From: JBMOJK01 sp049315825
Lineage (GTDB): Bacteria; Patescibacteriota; Gracilibacteria; BD1-5; UBA2023
Reading direction: 5' to 3'
Length of the DNA: 64,000 nucleotides
Assembly: GCA_049315825.1 (NCBI GenBank)
Contig: JBMOJK010000001.1
Coordinates: 62,001 to 126,000, forward strand
The notes beneath the pieces are model-generated. The model was given only the letters and a program-made list of their open reading frames with translations, had not been told where the DNA came from and ran no database searches. A program made the translations under genes and the position numbers. Below, piece after piece: positions 39,411 to 48,502 of the stretch (within the stretch, counting starts at the first letter, position 1; every line of letters begins with the position of its first letter).

Positions 39411-41051
39411 CTAGTACATTCCACCCATGCCACCCATGCCTTCGTGGGCATGTGGAGCAGAGGAATCTTCCTTCTTTGGAGCATCCACAATGAGGGCTTC
39501 AGTCGTGAGGAACATACCGGCGATACTGATCGCGTTTTCGAGAGCACATCGTGATACCTTCTTCGGGTCGATGATACCCGACTTGATCATATCAACGAAC
39601 GTGTCCGTCGCAGCGTCGTATCCGAAGTTTACATCGCTCGACTTGATGATATCAGCCACAACGAGTGCGCCTTCCTTACCAGCATTCTCAGCGATCTGAC
39701 GAACTGGATATGAGAGGGCTCGTGCGACGATCTGTGCACCGATCTCCTGGTCGCGGTTCGCGAGTGAGAGGTTGGTGAGGACGCTTGAAGCCTTAAGGAG
39801 TGCGACTCCACCACCGGCTACAACTCCTTCTTCTACTGCTGCTTTCGTTGCATTGAGTGCGTCTTCGATGCGGAGCTTCTTTTCCTTCATCTCGACTTCT
39901 GATGCAGCACCCACCTTGATCACGGCGATACCACCTGCGAGTTTTGCGAGACGCTCTGCGAATTTCTCACGATCGTAGTCGGACTTGGTGTTCTCGATCT
40001 GACCGCGGATCTCCTGAACGCGGCGGGCGATGAGATCGCGATCTCCACCACCACCGATGATCGTCGTAGAATCCTTCTTCGAAACGATCGTCTTCGCACG
40101 TCCGAGGTGCTCAGCAGAAGCCATGTCGAGCTTGTATCCGAGTTCATCTGTGATCACAGTAGCCCCTGTGAGAACCGCGAGGTCCTTGATCATTTCTTTC
40201 TTTCGATCTCCGAATCCTGGAGCCTTGATCGCGAGGACGTTGAGGATTCCTTTGAGTTTATTGAGGATGATACCCGTGAGTGCATCTCCGTCTACATCAT
40301 CAGCGATAATCACGAGATCGCGCTTCCCCATGCTTGCAAGCTGTTCGAGTACTGGGAGGATATCCTTGAGTGATGAGACTTTCTTGTCCGTGATGAGGAT
40401 ATGTGCATCTGAGATGCGAGCCTCCATCTTTTCCGTGTCGCTCACCATATAAGGAGAGATATATCCGTTTTCAAATTTCATACCTTCTGTGAGCTCTACT
40501 TCGAGCCCGAAAGTCTGACCTTCTTCAACGGTGATCACACCGTCCTGTCCTACCTTGTCCATCGCGTCAGAGATGATCGCTCCCACTTCTGCATCCTGTG
40601 CAGAGATCGTAGCAACCTGGGCGATTTCTTCTTTAGTTGAGAGGATTTTTGCGTTCTTGGAAAGCTCGGCTTCGATGAGTGCTCCTGCCTTCTTCATACC
40701 GTTCTTGAGTTCGATCGCATTGATCCCGGAGCGGATTTCGCGAAGTCCTTCCTTGATCATCGCGTAAGTAAGGAGTGTCGCGGTAGTTGTCCCGTCTCCT
40801 GCTGCGTCGTTCGTGCGTGACGCTGCTTCCTTGATGAGTTCAGCCCCCATGTTCTCGATCTTGTTTTCGAGTTCGATTTCCTTGGCGATCGTAACTCCAT
40901 CGTTCGTCACCTGTGGAGCTCCGTATCCCTTTGAGAAAATAACGTTTCGTCCCTTTGGACCGATCGTTGCAGTGACGGTTTTAGCAACCTTCTCAATCCC
41001 TGCAAACATCGCAAGGCGCGCTTCGTCGCCGAAATGAATGTGTTTTGACAT
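39411..41051 (-). CDS. groEL: Chaperonin GroEL (Hsp60)
   Basis: Forms the double-ring folding chamber. 546 residues, full length: TIGPKGRNVIFSKGYGAP, ATP-binding DAAGDGTTTATLL, GATVITDELGYKLDMASAEH, KLAGGIAVIKVGAASEVE, and the C-terminal GMGGMGGMY tail. All of its roughly 50 glycines avoid TGA. Directly behind groES, 17 bases apart. Confidence 0.98.
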   Translation of the reverse strand: MSKHIHFGDEARLAMFAGIEKVAKTVTATIGPKGRNVIFSKGYGAPQVTNDGVTIAKEIELENKIENMGAELIKEAASRTNDAAGDGTTTATLLTYAMIKEGLREIRSGINAIELKNGMKKAGALIEAELSKNAKILSTKEEIAQVATISAQDAEVGAIISDAMDKVGQDGVITVEEGQTFGLEVELTEGMKFENGYISPYMVSDTEKMEARISDAHILITDKKVSSLKDILPVLEQLASMGKRDLVIIADDVDGDALTGIILNKLKGILNVLAIKAPGFGDRKKEMIKDLAVLTGATVITDELGYKLDMASAEHLGRAKTIVSKKDSTTIIGGGGDRDLIARRVQEIRGQIENTKSDYDREKFAERLAKLAGGIAVIKVGAASEVEMKEKKLRIEDALNATKAAVEEGVVAGGGVALLKASSVLTNLSLANRDQEIGAQIVARALSYPVRQIAENAGKEGALVVADIIKSSDVNFGYDAATDTFVDMIKSGIIDPKKVSRCALENAISIAGMFLTTEALIVDAPKKEDSSAPHAHEGMGGMGGMY

Positions 41052-41068
41052 ATTTAAAATCTGAGAAA

Positions 41069-41359
41069 TTAAGCAATCTTCGCGAGGATGTACTCGTATG
41101 CAACGATTTTATATTTCGTTCCTTCGAGCTCTACTTCGTCTCCAGAATACTGACCAGAGAGGACGCGATCACCCACCTTGAGGTCGATCGTAATCATCTT
41201 CCCATCCTTGTCAGTCTTGCCAGGTCCAACCGCAACAACTTCATAGATATACGGTCGTTCCTTGTTTGCGCTACTTGGCAGCAAAATACCGCTCTTCGTA
41301 ACATTTTCAGCTTCGACACCCTTGAGTAGGACGCGATCAGAAAGTGGTTCGATATGCAT
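41069..41359 (-). CDS. groES: Co-chaperonin GroES (Hsp10)
   Basis: Lid of the GroEL chamber, 96 residues: IEPLSDRVLLKGVEAENV, mobile loop region KSGILLPSSANKERP, VGPGKTDKDGKMI and KVGDRVLSGQYSGDEV. First gene of the groES-groEL operon with a sigma-70 promoter overlapped by a CIRCE-like repeat. Confidence 0.97.
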   Translation of the reverse strand: MHIEPLSDRVLLKGVEAENVTKSGILLPSSANKERPYIYEVVAVGPGKTDKDGKMITIDLKVGDRVLSGQYSGDEVELEGTKYKIVAYEYILAKIA

Positions 41360-41383
41360 AAACTACATACGTTATGGATTAAA

Positions 41384-41422
41384 TTAGCAGCCAAATTATA
41401 TACGTGCTAATTTCTGAGTCAA
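41384..41422 (-). promoter_or_regulatory. groES-groEL promoter with degenerate CIRCE-like operator
   Basis: Minus strand TTGACT (41417-41422), 16 bases, TATAAT (41395-41400). An inverted repeat TTAGCAGCC-N9-ACGTGCTAA (41384-41410) has the arm length and 9-base spacer of the HrcA operator (TTAGCACTC-N9-GAGTGCTAA), but only the outer six bases of each arm match. It covers the -10 box. Confidence 0.55.
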
Positions 41423-41449
41423 GAAATTTAGTATTTCATCTTTGACAAT

Positions 41450-41640
41450 CTATTTGAAAGTTGTTCCACTAACAATAATTTCATCCGGGTCTCAGACGGA
41501 AAACATCCTACCTGAGACTGTCTCCAATTTTAGCCTACAAGATTGGTTGTGTGTATTGAAAATACTCTGTCAATATCATGCCCCATCCCTTTTAGAGAGG
41601 GGTGACCATACTCTGTATGGCTTTATTTTTGTTTATTTTT
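41450..41640 (+). ncRNA. Possible structured leader or small RNA upstream of secD
   Basis: No supported ORF. Hairpins seen: GTCTCAG...CTGAGAC (41491-41520) and CCATAC-TCT-GTATGG followed by CTTTATTTTTG (about 41608-41633), which resembles a terminator. A weak TTGAAA-16-TAATTT lies near 41454. It ends before the secD promoter, so it would be a separate short transcript. Confidence 0.3.
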
Positions 41641-41688
41641 GAAAATACATCAAAAAACTTCAATTTTCTCGATTCCTACAAGCATATT

Positions 41689-41716
41689 TTGACCTTTATG
41701 GCATTTTCTCTATACT
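41689..41716 (+). promoter_or_regulatory. Promoter of secD
   Basis: TTGACC (41689-41694), 16 bases, TATACT (41711-41716), 31 bases before the ATG. Confidence 0.55.
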
Positions 41717-41747
41717 TCGCGACAACTTTCATTTTGCTTTTTTTCTT

Positions 41748-43532
41748 ATGAAGTGACTCGGTATTAAACTCGCATCTATCGTTATCTTAACGGTTCTTGC
41801 ATTTGGATTTGTGTTTCCTTGGAAGCACTTTGGTGTGAACACGGGGGTAGAACTCCCTGATTTCAAGCTCGGACTTGATCTACACGGTGGAGTAGAACTC
41901 GACTATAAGATCGACTTTGCCGACCTACAGAAGCGCGGTACCCCATACGTAGAGCGCGATGTTTCAGAAGGACTCAAGTCTATCGTTGAAAAGCGTGTGA
42001 ACTCACTCGGTACAGCTGAACCTACGATTACAACTGCCAGCTACGGAGGAGAATCTCACATTATCGTTCAGATTCCTACTCAGAGCTTCGCAGGAGAAAA
42101 CCTCTCCGAGGCTGAACTCAAGGCAAAGAACAATGAGTATATTGCTAAGGCAAAGGATACGATCGGTAAGGTAGTTCGTCTCGAATTCAAGGAAAAGAAA
42201 GAAACTGTTACCGATGCAGATCGAGCAGCTCGCAAGACGATCGCTGATGAAGCTCACAAGGAACTCGCAACAACTACTGACTTCGCTGCAATTGCGAAGA
42301 AGTTCGCTCAAAACAATGAGAACGTAGCATTCCTCACGGGTTCTGAAGTAAAGGAAAGCCTTCCTGCTGAACTCGCATTCACAGGATTTACAACACTCAC
42401 AAAGACTGGGCTCACTGATGTACTGAGTGGAGAAAAGGCTGGAGCATACACACTCGGAGCAGATGGAAAGCTTACAAAGAATCCTGGAGAAAAGGCATTT
42501 GTGATCGCAAACATCACAGACATCAAGACTGTGACTCAGGAACGCGATGTAACAGGAACTGGAGCAACTGGTTCTGGAGTTACTAAGAAAGAAAAATATG
42601 AAACAAAGCAGATCACTTACCAGGCACTCTATATCAGCGAGCGCCCAAGTGAATGGATGCCAGCAAAGACTGCAGACGGAAAGGCGCTCGATGAAAAGTA
42701 CATCTCACGAGCGAGCGTTGGATTCACTCAGGGATACACTCCGCAGATCGATCTCCTCTTCAACGAAGACGGAAAGAAGATCTTCGCTGAACTCACAAAG
42801 CGCATGATCGGTAAGCAGCTTGCAATCTACGTAGGTGGAGAGCAGCTCACTGCTCCAACAGTTCAAGCAGTGATCACAGATGGTCACGCTGTGATCACTG
42901 GACAGTACACAGCTGAAGAAGCGAAGAAGCTCGCAAACGACATCAATACTGGTATTGTCCCAGCCCCAATCTACCTCACAAGTGAGCGCGCAATTGACGC
43001 GAAGATTGGTGCTGATGCGCTCGAAGTTATCATTTACGCGGGTGTTATTGGACTCCTTGCGATCATCATATTCCTCGTAGTATTCTACCGAGTATCTGGA
43101 CTGCTCGCAGGTGTTGCACTCGTCATCTACGGAATTCTTCTTCTCGCGATTATTAAGCTTACTGGTATCGTTCTTACGCTTGCTGGTATCGCGGGTATCA
43201 TCCTCTCGATTGGTCTTGCGATCGATGCAAACATCCTCATCTTCGAGCGAACAAAAGAAGCACTTCGAGATGGAGCTGACACTACGAAGGCAACAGTGGT
43301 AGGATTTGCAAAGTCATGGACGGCTATCTGGGACTCTCATATCACATCACTTACATCTGCAGTCATCCTCTATATCTTCGGAGTTTCTCTCATCAAGGGA
43401 TTCGGACTTGCACTCGGACTCGGTATTGCACTCTCACTCTTCACGGCAATGTGGGTGTCGCGTGTACTCATCCTCTCGGTCGGAAGTAAGTTCAACGGAC
43501 GTGAAAACGCATTCGTAGGATTTAAGAAATAA
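41748..43532 (+). CDS. secD: Protein-export membrane protein SecD with inserted parvulin-like segment
   Basis: Uses the proton gradient to finish Sec-dependent export. 594 residues. The third codon is TGA (M-K-G-L-G). First TM helix IKLASIVILTVLAFGFVF, then the periplasmic P1 domain GLDLHGGVELDYKIDF and EKRVNSLGTAEPTI. A C-terminal five-helix RND domain has DINTGIVPAPIYL, GLAIDANILIFERTKEALR and the family D in AIDAN. Residues about 160-265 (TTTDFAAIAKKFAQNNENVA, then AYTLGADGKLTKNPGEKAFV) look like a parvulin/SurA prolyl-isomerase repeat inserted in P1, which ordinary SecD lacks. No secF follows. Confidence 0.93.
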
Positions 43533-43535
43533 GCC

Positions 43536-43567
43536 AAAAAGAACCGGAAAATCCGGTTCTTTTTTTA
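43536..43567 (+). terminator. Terminator after secD
   Basis: AAAAAGAACCGGA-AAA-TCCGGTTCTTTTTTT. Confidence 0.85.
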
Positions 43568-43604
43568 GCTGTACTCTCCAATTTTATTCGCTAGAATATC
43601 GCCC

Positions 43605-44246
43605 ATGAAAAAACCAACCGCCGTCATCCTCGATCTTGATTTCACCCTTGCTCATTTTGAAGGAGGATATGAACGTATTTACGAGACCCTCGCTCCTCTT
43701 GGATTACCGAGGTACGAAGCAAAGGATGCTCTTCAGAAGACTGTTGCTAGTGAGGAAGGATTCAATTTCCAGCGATATATTCAGATCATGGAAGCAGAGG
43801 GACTCAAGGCAAACTGGGATGACGTAGCAAAAGCACTCGATCAACTTTTCCAGAATGCATACGTATTCTATCCTGATGTTGCAGACTTCCTCGCAGCAGC
43901 ACGAGACAAAGGGATCCCACTTGTACTTGTAACTGCAGGGAATACCGAATTTCAGCAAGCAAAAATAGATCACCTTGGATATACATTTGATGATATATTC
44001 ATCACCACTCTTCCGAAGTGAAAGGGTGATGTGATCTACAAAATACAACAACGCACCATGGATCATGTTTGGTTCATTGACGACAAGCGTCGCGAGCTGA
44101 CCCGAGTGTTCGATACGCCAAAAGTGAAAAAAGCGAATATTACCCTCTTTGAGATGGAACGCCCAGATGCTTCTCATCGAGAGACGAAGAAAGACCCGAA
44201 ATTTATACCAATTTCCTCTCTTACCTCACTTATACAACACTTATAA
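43605..44246 (+). CDS. HAD-superfamily hydrolase
   Basis: 213 residues with one TGA (44019-44021, LPK-G-KGDVIY). Motif I is AVILDLDFTLAHF (nucleophile and acid Asp), motif II LVLVTAGN, the Lys in LPK-GK, and motif IV FIDDKRREL. The cap is small and helical. Probably dephosphorylates a small metabolite. A TAGAAT lies 7 bases before the ATG. It ends one base before murI starts, so the two form an operon. Confidence 0.88.
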
Positions 44247-44247
44247 C

Positions 44248-44973
44248 ATGCTTGGTTTCTTTGATTCTGGAATCGGTTGACTTGAAGTAATGAAAGCCTT
44301 CCGAAAGGAGTTCCCTAATCTTGATATGGTATTCTTCGGCGACCGTGCAAACTGTCCCTATGGAGACAAGCCAGGTGAAGAGATCGCTACGCTCACGGAA
44401 GCTGGTGTGAAATTTCTCTTCGATAAATGAGCAAGTATCGTCATCATCGCCTGTAATACGGGTGCAGCTTATTCGATCCGTCATCTCCAACAAGAGGTGT
44501 ATCCGATTGGCTGCGGGAAACAAATCCTCAGTGTTACTGTTCCAGGTGCAGAACAAGTATTCGAGATATGATGCAAAAAGGTTGGGATTCTTGCAACAAA
44601 AGCTACAGTTCGAGCAGGAGTATACAGCGAACGCATCAAGCTACTCGACCCAACGATCCAAGTCCAAGAAATCTCTGCCCCTGGACTCGTCAATCTCATC
44701 GAAGCTGACTCACACGACAAAGTAACTATTCGAGAACTCCTCGATATTTACCTACGCAAATTCTCACCGGATATCGATGCGCTCGTACTCGGCTGCACCC
44801 ACTACCCTATCATCCAGAACGAGATCGCAAAAGCCTGGAAAAAAATCTACGGGAAACCTATAGAAATCATCGATCCAGCAGAAGAATCTGCTAAGCGTTT
44901 TACATCCTACCTCAAGCGTCATCCAGAATACCGAATGACACAAGGAGGAAGTGAACATATCTTTTTTAGTTAA
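44248..44973 (+). CDS. murI: Glutamate racemase
   Basis: Makes D-glutamate for peptidoglycan. 241 residues with three TGA codons. GFFDSGIGGLEVMK has the first catalytic region, its second G of GGL encoded by TGA (44278-44280). ACNTGAAYSIRHL has the first catalytic Cys, and LVLGCTHYPIIQNEI the second Cys and His. Ends IFFS-TAA, with the stop overlapping that of the convergent 599-residue gene. Confidence 0.96.
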
Positions 44974-46769
44974 AGTACTCACATTTTTACATTATACTCA
45001 TCCGAAAGTTCGTACTTTTTGATAATCTCTCATTTATACACCACTTTCATCACTTCTTTTCCATAAACAGATACCGGGAAGATGATGGGAATAATTTCCA
45101 GTATACTCTGACGCTGTTTATAAACGTCGTGATGGGTCGTTGACCGTATATCACATTCGGCTGAAATATAGCTCGGGAGATCAAAAAATTGTATTTCTAC
45201 AAAAAGATCACGCTCTAGCTTGGCAGCAATTTCATAATACGGCCCCAGTGCCTCTCCAAGTGTATCGAGCTTTCTACTGAGATTCTTGTTGCGTCGAGTT
45301 GCTGTAGTATCCTGTCGAATATCCGCAAGTGCTTCGGACGCTTCGGATACCTTGTCTTTAAGTGTTTGGAAATTGTGAGGAATACACAGAACACATTTCG
45401 TATGATTTCATTGTTCATTTGGTACTTTTTCAAGCACTTCGCGATATGAAGCTCAGAATTCTGACATCAGCATTTCAAGCAGCTGATCTCGCTGTGTATA
45501 GTCCTTAAGTACCATTATTATTCCCGTATAATCCAGGACTTGTGCATCCGGCTTTCGCAAACTCTTCCCAAGTCGAGAAAGCGAATCCTTTAATGCACGA
45601 AGTTGAAGATGTTCCAATTGAAAGACACCCGTACGAAAATCTTTATCACCAGGATCTCGCTTACCCTGAAGTCTGGCAGACTCAAGACGAACCGAGTCAA
45701 TACCTGAAACCCCACTCATACGGTCTACCTCTCGAATATTTGCACTGCGTATATTATATTTTCCTCCGTCACGATGCCAAAGCTTGTACTGAGTCACTGT
45801 ACGCTCAAAAAACTGATTATCAGCCCCGGAAGGAATACCAGGAAAATCTCTTTCTTGGATCATTAAAGGCGCGACCATATTGACTAGTGCCTTTTTATCA
45901 ATTTTATGCAACATTGCATCGGGGGTACGCTCAATGTTGCGATAACGCATAGTGAGACCCAACAAACGGCGAATCTCCCACTGTGCCATAGTAAGTTGCC
46001 GAATGGCAGTTTCATGCTCATATATCACATCGCTTATATTGACATTTTCGTCTGCATTTTGAAGCGAAGCGATTTTTTTATCTCGGGCGGCAATGTGTCC
46101 TGTTTTGAGCTTTTCATGTTCATAGTACGTTGTAATATACCCACGAACCGTCATACAGTTTGATTCGCTATGTAGTTCTTTGTAGTATTCACTGCGAAAT
46201 TTCCCTGTCGCAGCCTTACCAGTAGCGTTTTGAAAAGTATCCTCACATATCTTTACGTGATTCTTGATGAAGCTCATTGCTCCACGAATGTTGAATTCAG
46301 CCTCACGATCCATCTCTTCGACCGTCTTCATAGCACATTCATCACGCGAAAAACCAAGCTTTCTTCAGAGCCAGTCTTTATAGTAATCATCACCCCGTAA
46401 ACATTCAGTTTCCATATTCCTTTTTTCATCACTCGTTACCCGGTCTTCATTTACAGGATAAGCATGCATATACTTTGCCTCGCGAATTCGTTTGCGAGAC
46501 TCGGCCATGCTTGGAACTGGAACAAGCAATGGATCATAGTAATCATTGCGATCTTTTAATGCAGCAGCTAAACACTTTTTTGCAGCCTCAACCTTTTTCG
46601 CATCTATATACAGAGAGTCATGGAGTAAAGTATTTACGTTTTCTCTTTTTAATTCCACCAAATACTCGATTGTAGCTCAGAAACTATTTTCATCCATGTT
46701 TAAAAGTCTATCCATAGCTTCAATAGTTGCGACATCGAAGCTTGTCTTTATATTGTTTGGTGCGTTCAT
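44970..46769 (-). CDS. Hypothetical protein (599 aa)
   Basis: Not recognised. Continuous from ATG at 46769 to TAA at 44970 with six TGA codons. Soluble, charged and almost wholly helical, with long stretches likely to form coiled coils (KVSEASEALADIRQDTTATR; HETAIRQLTMAQWEIRRLLG). The last 120 residues look more globular (DLFVEIQFFDLPSYISAECD). One CxxC (TKCVLCIP) is visible. The frame is open upstream to 46967, but that part would approach the murD promoter region; MNAPNNIKTSFDV is chosen. Tail-to-tail overlap with murI. Confidence 0.65.
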
Positions 46770-46855
46770 AGGAGTTTTCTGTTGCCGAACTTGCCACGAA
46801 GTGGTTTTGCCGTAGACTTCTCTCACTTTAACAAAAATCTCACCAAAACGCAAAA

Positions 46856-48178
46856 ATGCTGGCCATGTACTGAAAAGCTCGCGTCGGGAACGGCGTGATA
46901 ACACTCGCAAAGTCTCTACAAATCCCAGTTGCGCTCGTTGATGATATTGATACAGACTTCGTAGCATCGGGCTATGATGCCATCATCCCAACGCCTGGGA
47001 TCAACCCAAGCAATCGCGCCTACAGCGCAAACAATATCCTCAGTGAACTCGATTTCGCATATCGGTATCTCCCGAAGGGATTTAAGATCATCTCCATCAC
47101 CGGAACAGACGGAAAATCCACCACTGCTTGGATGGTATACGAACTGTTACGCCAAGAGTTCGGAGAGGATCGGGTGTTTCTTTCTGGGAATTTTGAGATT
47201 CCTTTCGCACAGACGGTCACAGATATCCGAAATCGCGGTTTAACTGAAGGATACATCGTGCTTGAGGTTTCAAGTTTTATGGCCTATGGGATCGGACAGA
47301 CGCATTTTCTCAATCAACTCCCAGTCTGAGAACGAGAAGGTGGATTTTGGTCGGACTATACGATTTTCACCAACTTACAGACCGATCATATCAACTGGCA
47401 CGGTTCTTTTGCTGCGTATCTGGATGCCAAGAAAAATCTCGTCGATCACACTCGAATACGAGCCGTCGTTGAATCCGGGATCATAGAGACAGCCACTTCA
47501 CTCGGACGACAATTTGATGCTGAAAAAACTCGCGTTTTCGGTACGGAACAATCTCTCAAAGACCACACAGAGTGAGAGGTAATTTTTGTAGGAAATACAC
47601 CCCAATACCGACTCAGTGAGACGAATTTCCGAGGTGTACACAATGCACTCAATATCCTCTCTGCTACTATTATCACGGATGAAATCGGACTACCTGTCGA
47701 ACACACACGACAACATCTCGCCACCATTCGTGGCTTGCCGCATCGGCTCGAGTTGGTAAAAAAGGAGAATTGAATATCATATGTCGACGATTCGAAGTCT
47801 ACATCCGCACAGAGTCTTCGGGCTGCGCTGGGTTCATTCTCAGATCGATCAGTGATCCTTATCGCTGGCTGATCAGATAAATGAGATGAGTTTAGCAACC
47901 TGAAAGATCTCGTTACTGCACATGTGAAGTTCGTAATCGCCATCGGAGCCACTCGCGAAGCATTTGCTACACTCGCCGAAAATGCGGGCGTACCACATGT
48001 TTTTGCAGAAAGTATGCAGGAAGCTGTTGCGATTGCGCATGCAAAAGCAACTTTGGGCGACACAGTCCTTCTTTCACCTGGATGTGCCAGTTTTGGTATG
48101 TTCAAAGACTATCTCGATCGCGCAAATCAGTTCAAACAAGCTATTTACGACCTCACGACCCGTTCATCCAATGAGTAA
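46856..48178 (+). CDS. murD: UDP-N-acetylmuramoyl-L-alanine--D-glutamate ligase
   Basis: Adds D-Glu to the peptidoglycan precursor, using the product of nearby murI. 440 residues with six TGA codons. N-terminal UDP-MurNAc domain from MYGKARVGNGVITLAKSLQ, ATP loop SITGTDGKSTTAWMVYELL, central domain TNLQTDHINWHGSFAAYLDA, and C-terminal ligase domain HRLELVKKEN-G-ISYVDDSK and LSPGCASFGMFKDY. The start could be 46856 or the second ATG at 46865. Its TAA overlaps the next ATG by 8 bases. Confidence 0.94.
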
Positions 48179-48476
48179 TTTCGATACATACCTCCACAAG
48201 ATTGCGAAGGTAGAACCACTTTCATACGAAGACGAGTACGCACTCCTCGAACAAGCCGCAAGCGGTGATCCGATCGCTCGTCAGCGTATCGCTGAATCAC
48301 GCCTCAAACATGTTATTTCACTTGTTTGGGATATTGCTGCGCTCGGCGATCACATCCTTGCAGCCAACGCCGGAGTTCTCAAGGGGATCGATGTATTCGT
48401 AAAGAATCCCACTAAGTGGAAAAGTCTCGACGAATGTATCGAGGCTCACATCAAAAAAGAAATCATCGAAGACTAG
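48171..48476 (+). CDS. Short sigma-70 region 1.2/2-like protein (101 aa)
   Basis: The start overlaps the end of murD (ATGAGTAA). VEPLSYEDEYALLEQAASGD, then PIARQRIAESRLKHVISLVW, lines up with sigma region 1.2-2.1 (xLxxEEExxLxxxxxxGDxxAxxxLxxxNLRLVxxIA). NAGVLKGIDVFVKNPTKWKS, then IEAHIKKEI, lines up with regions 2.2-2.3 (GxxGLxxAVxxFdxxxgxkFstya). Region 2.4 and regions 3-4 are absent, so it could bind RNA polymerase core but not read a -35 element. Located between murD and murC in a single operon. Similarity judged by eye. Confidence 0.6.
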   Translation: MSNFDTYLHKIAKVEPLSYEDEYALLEQAASGDPIARQRIAESRLKHVISLVWDIAALGDHILAANAGVLKGIDVFVKNPTKWKSLDECIEAHIKKEIIED

Positions 48477-48502
48477 ATTCGAGTTATTACGTTTTAGAAA
48501 AT

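Noticed and set aside
41442..41747. A longer SecD N-terminus (frame open upstream to 41442)
   Set aside because: The upstream part has no membrane or SecD character, contains hairpins, and a promoter lies just before the ATG at 41748.
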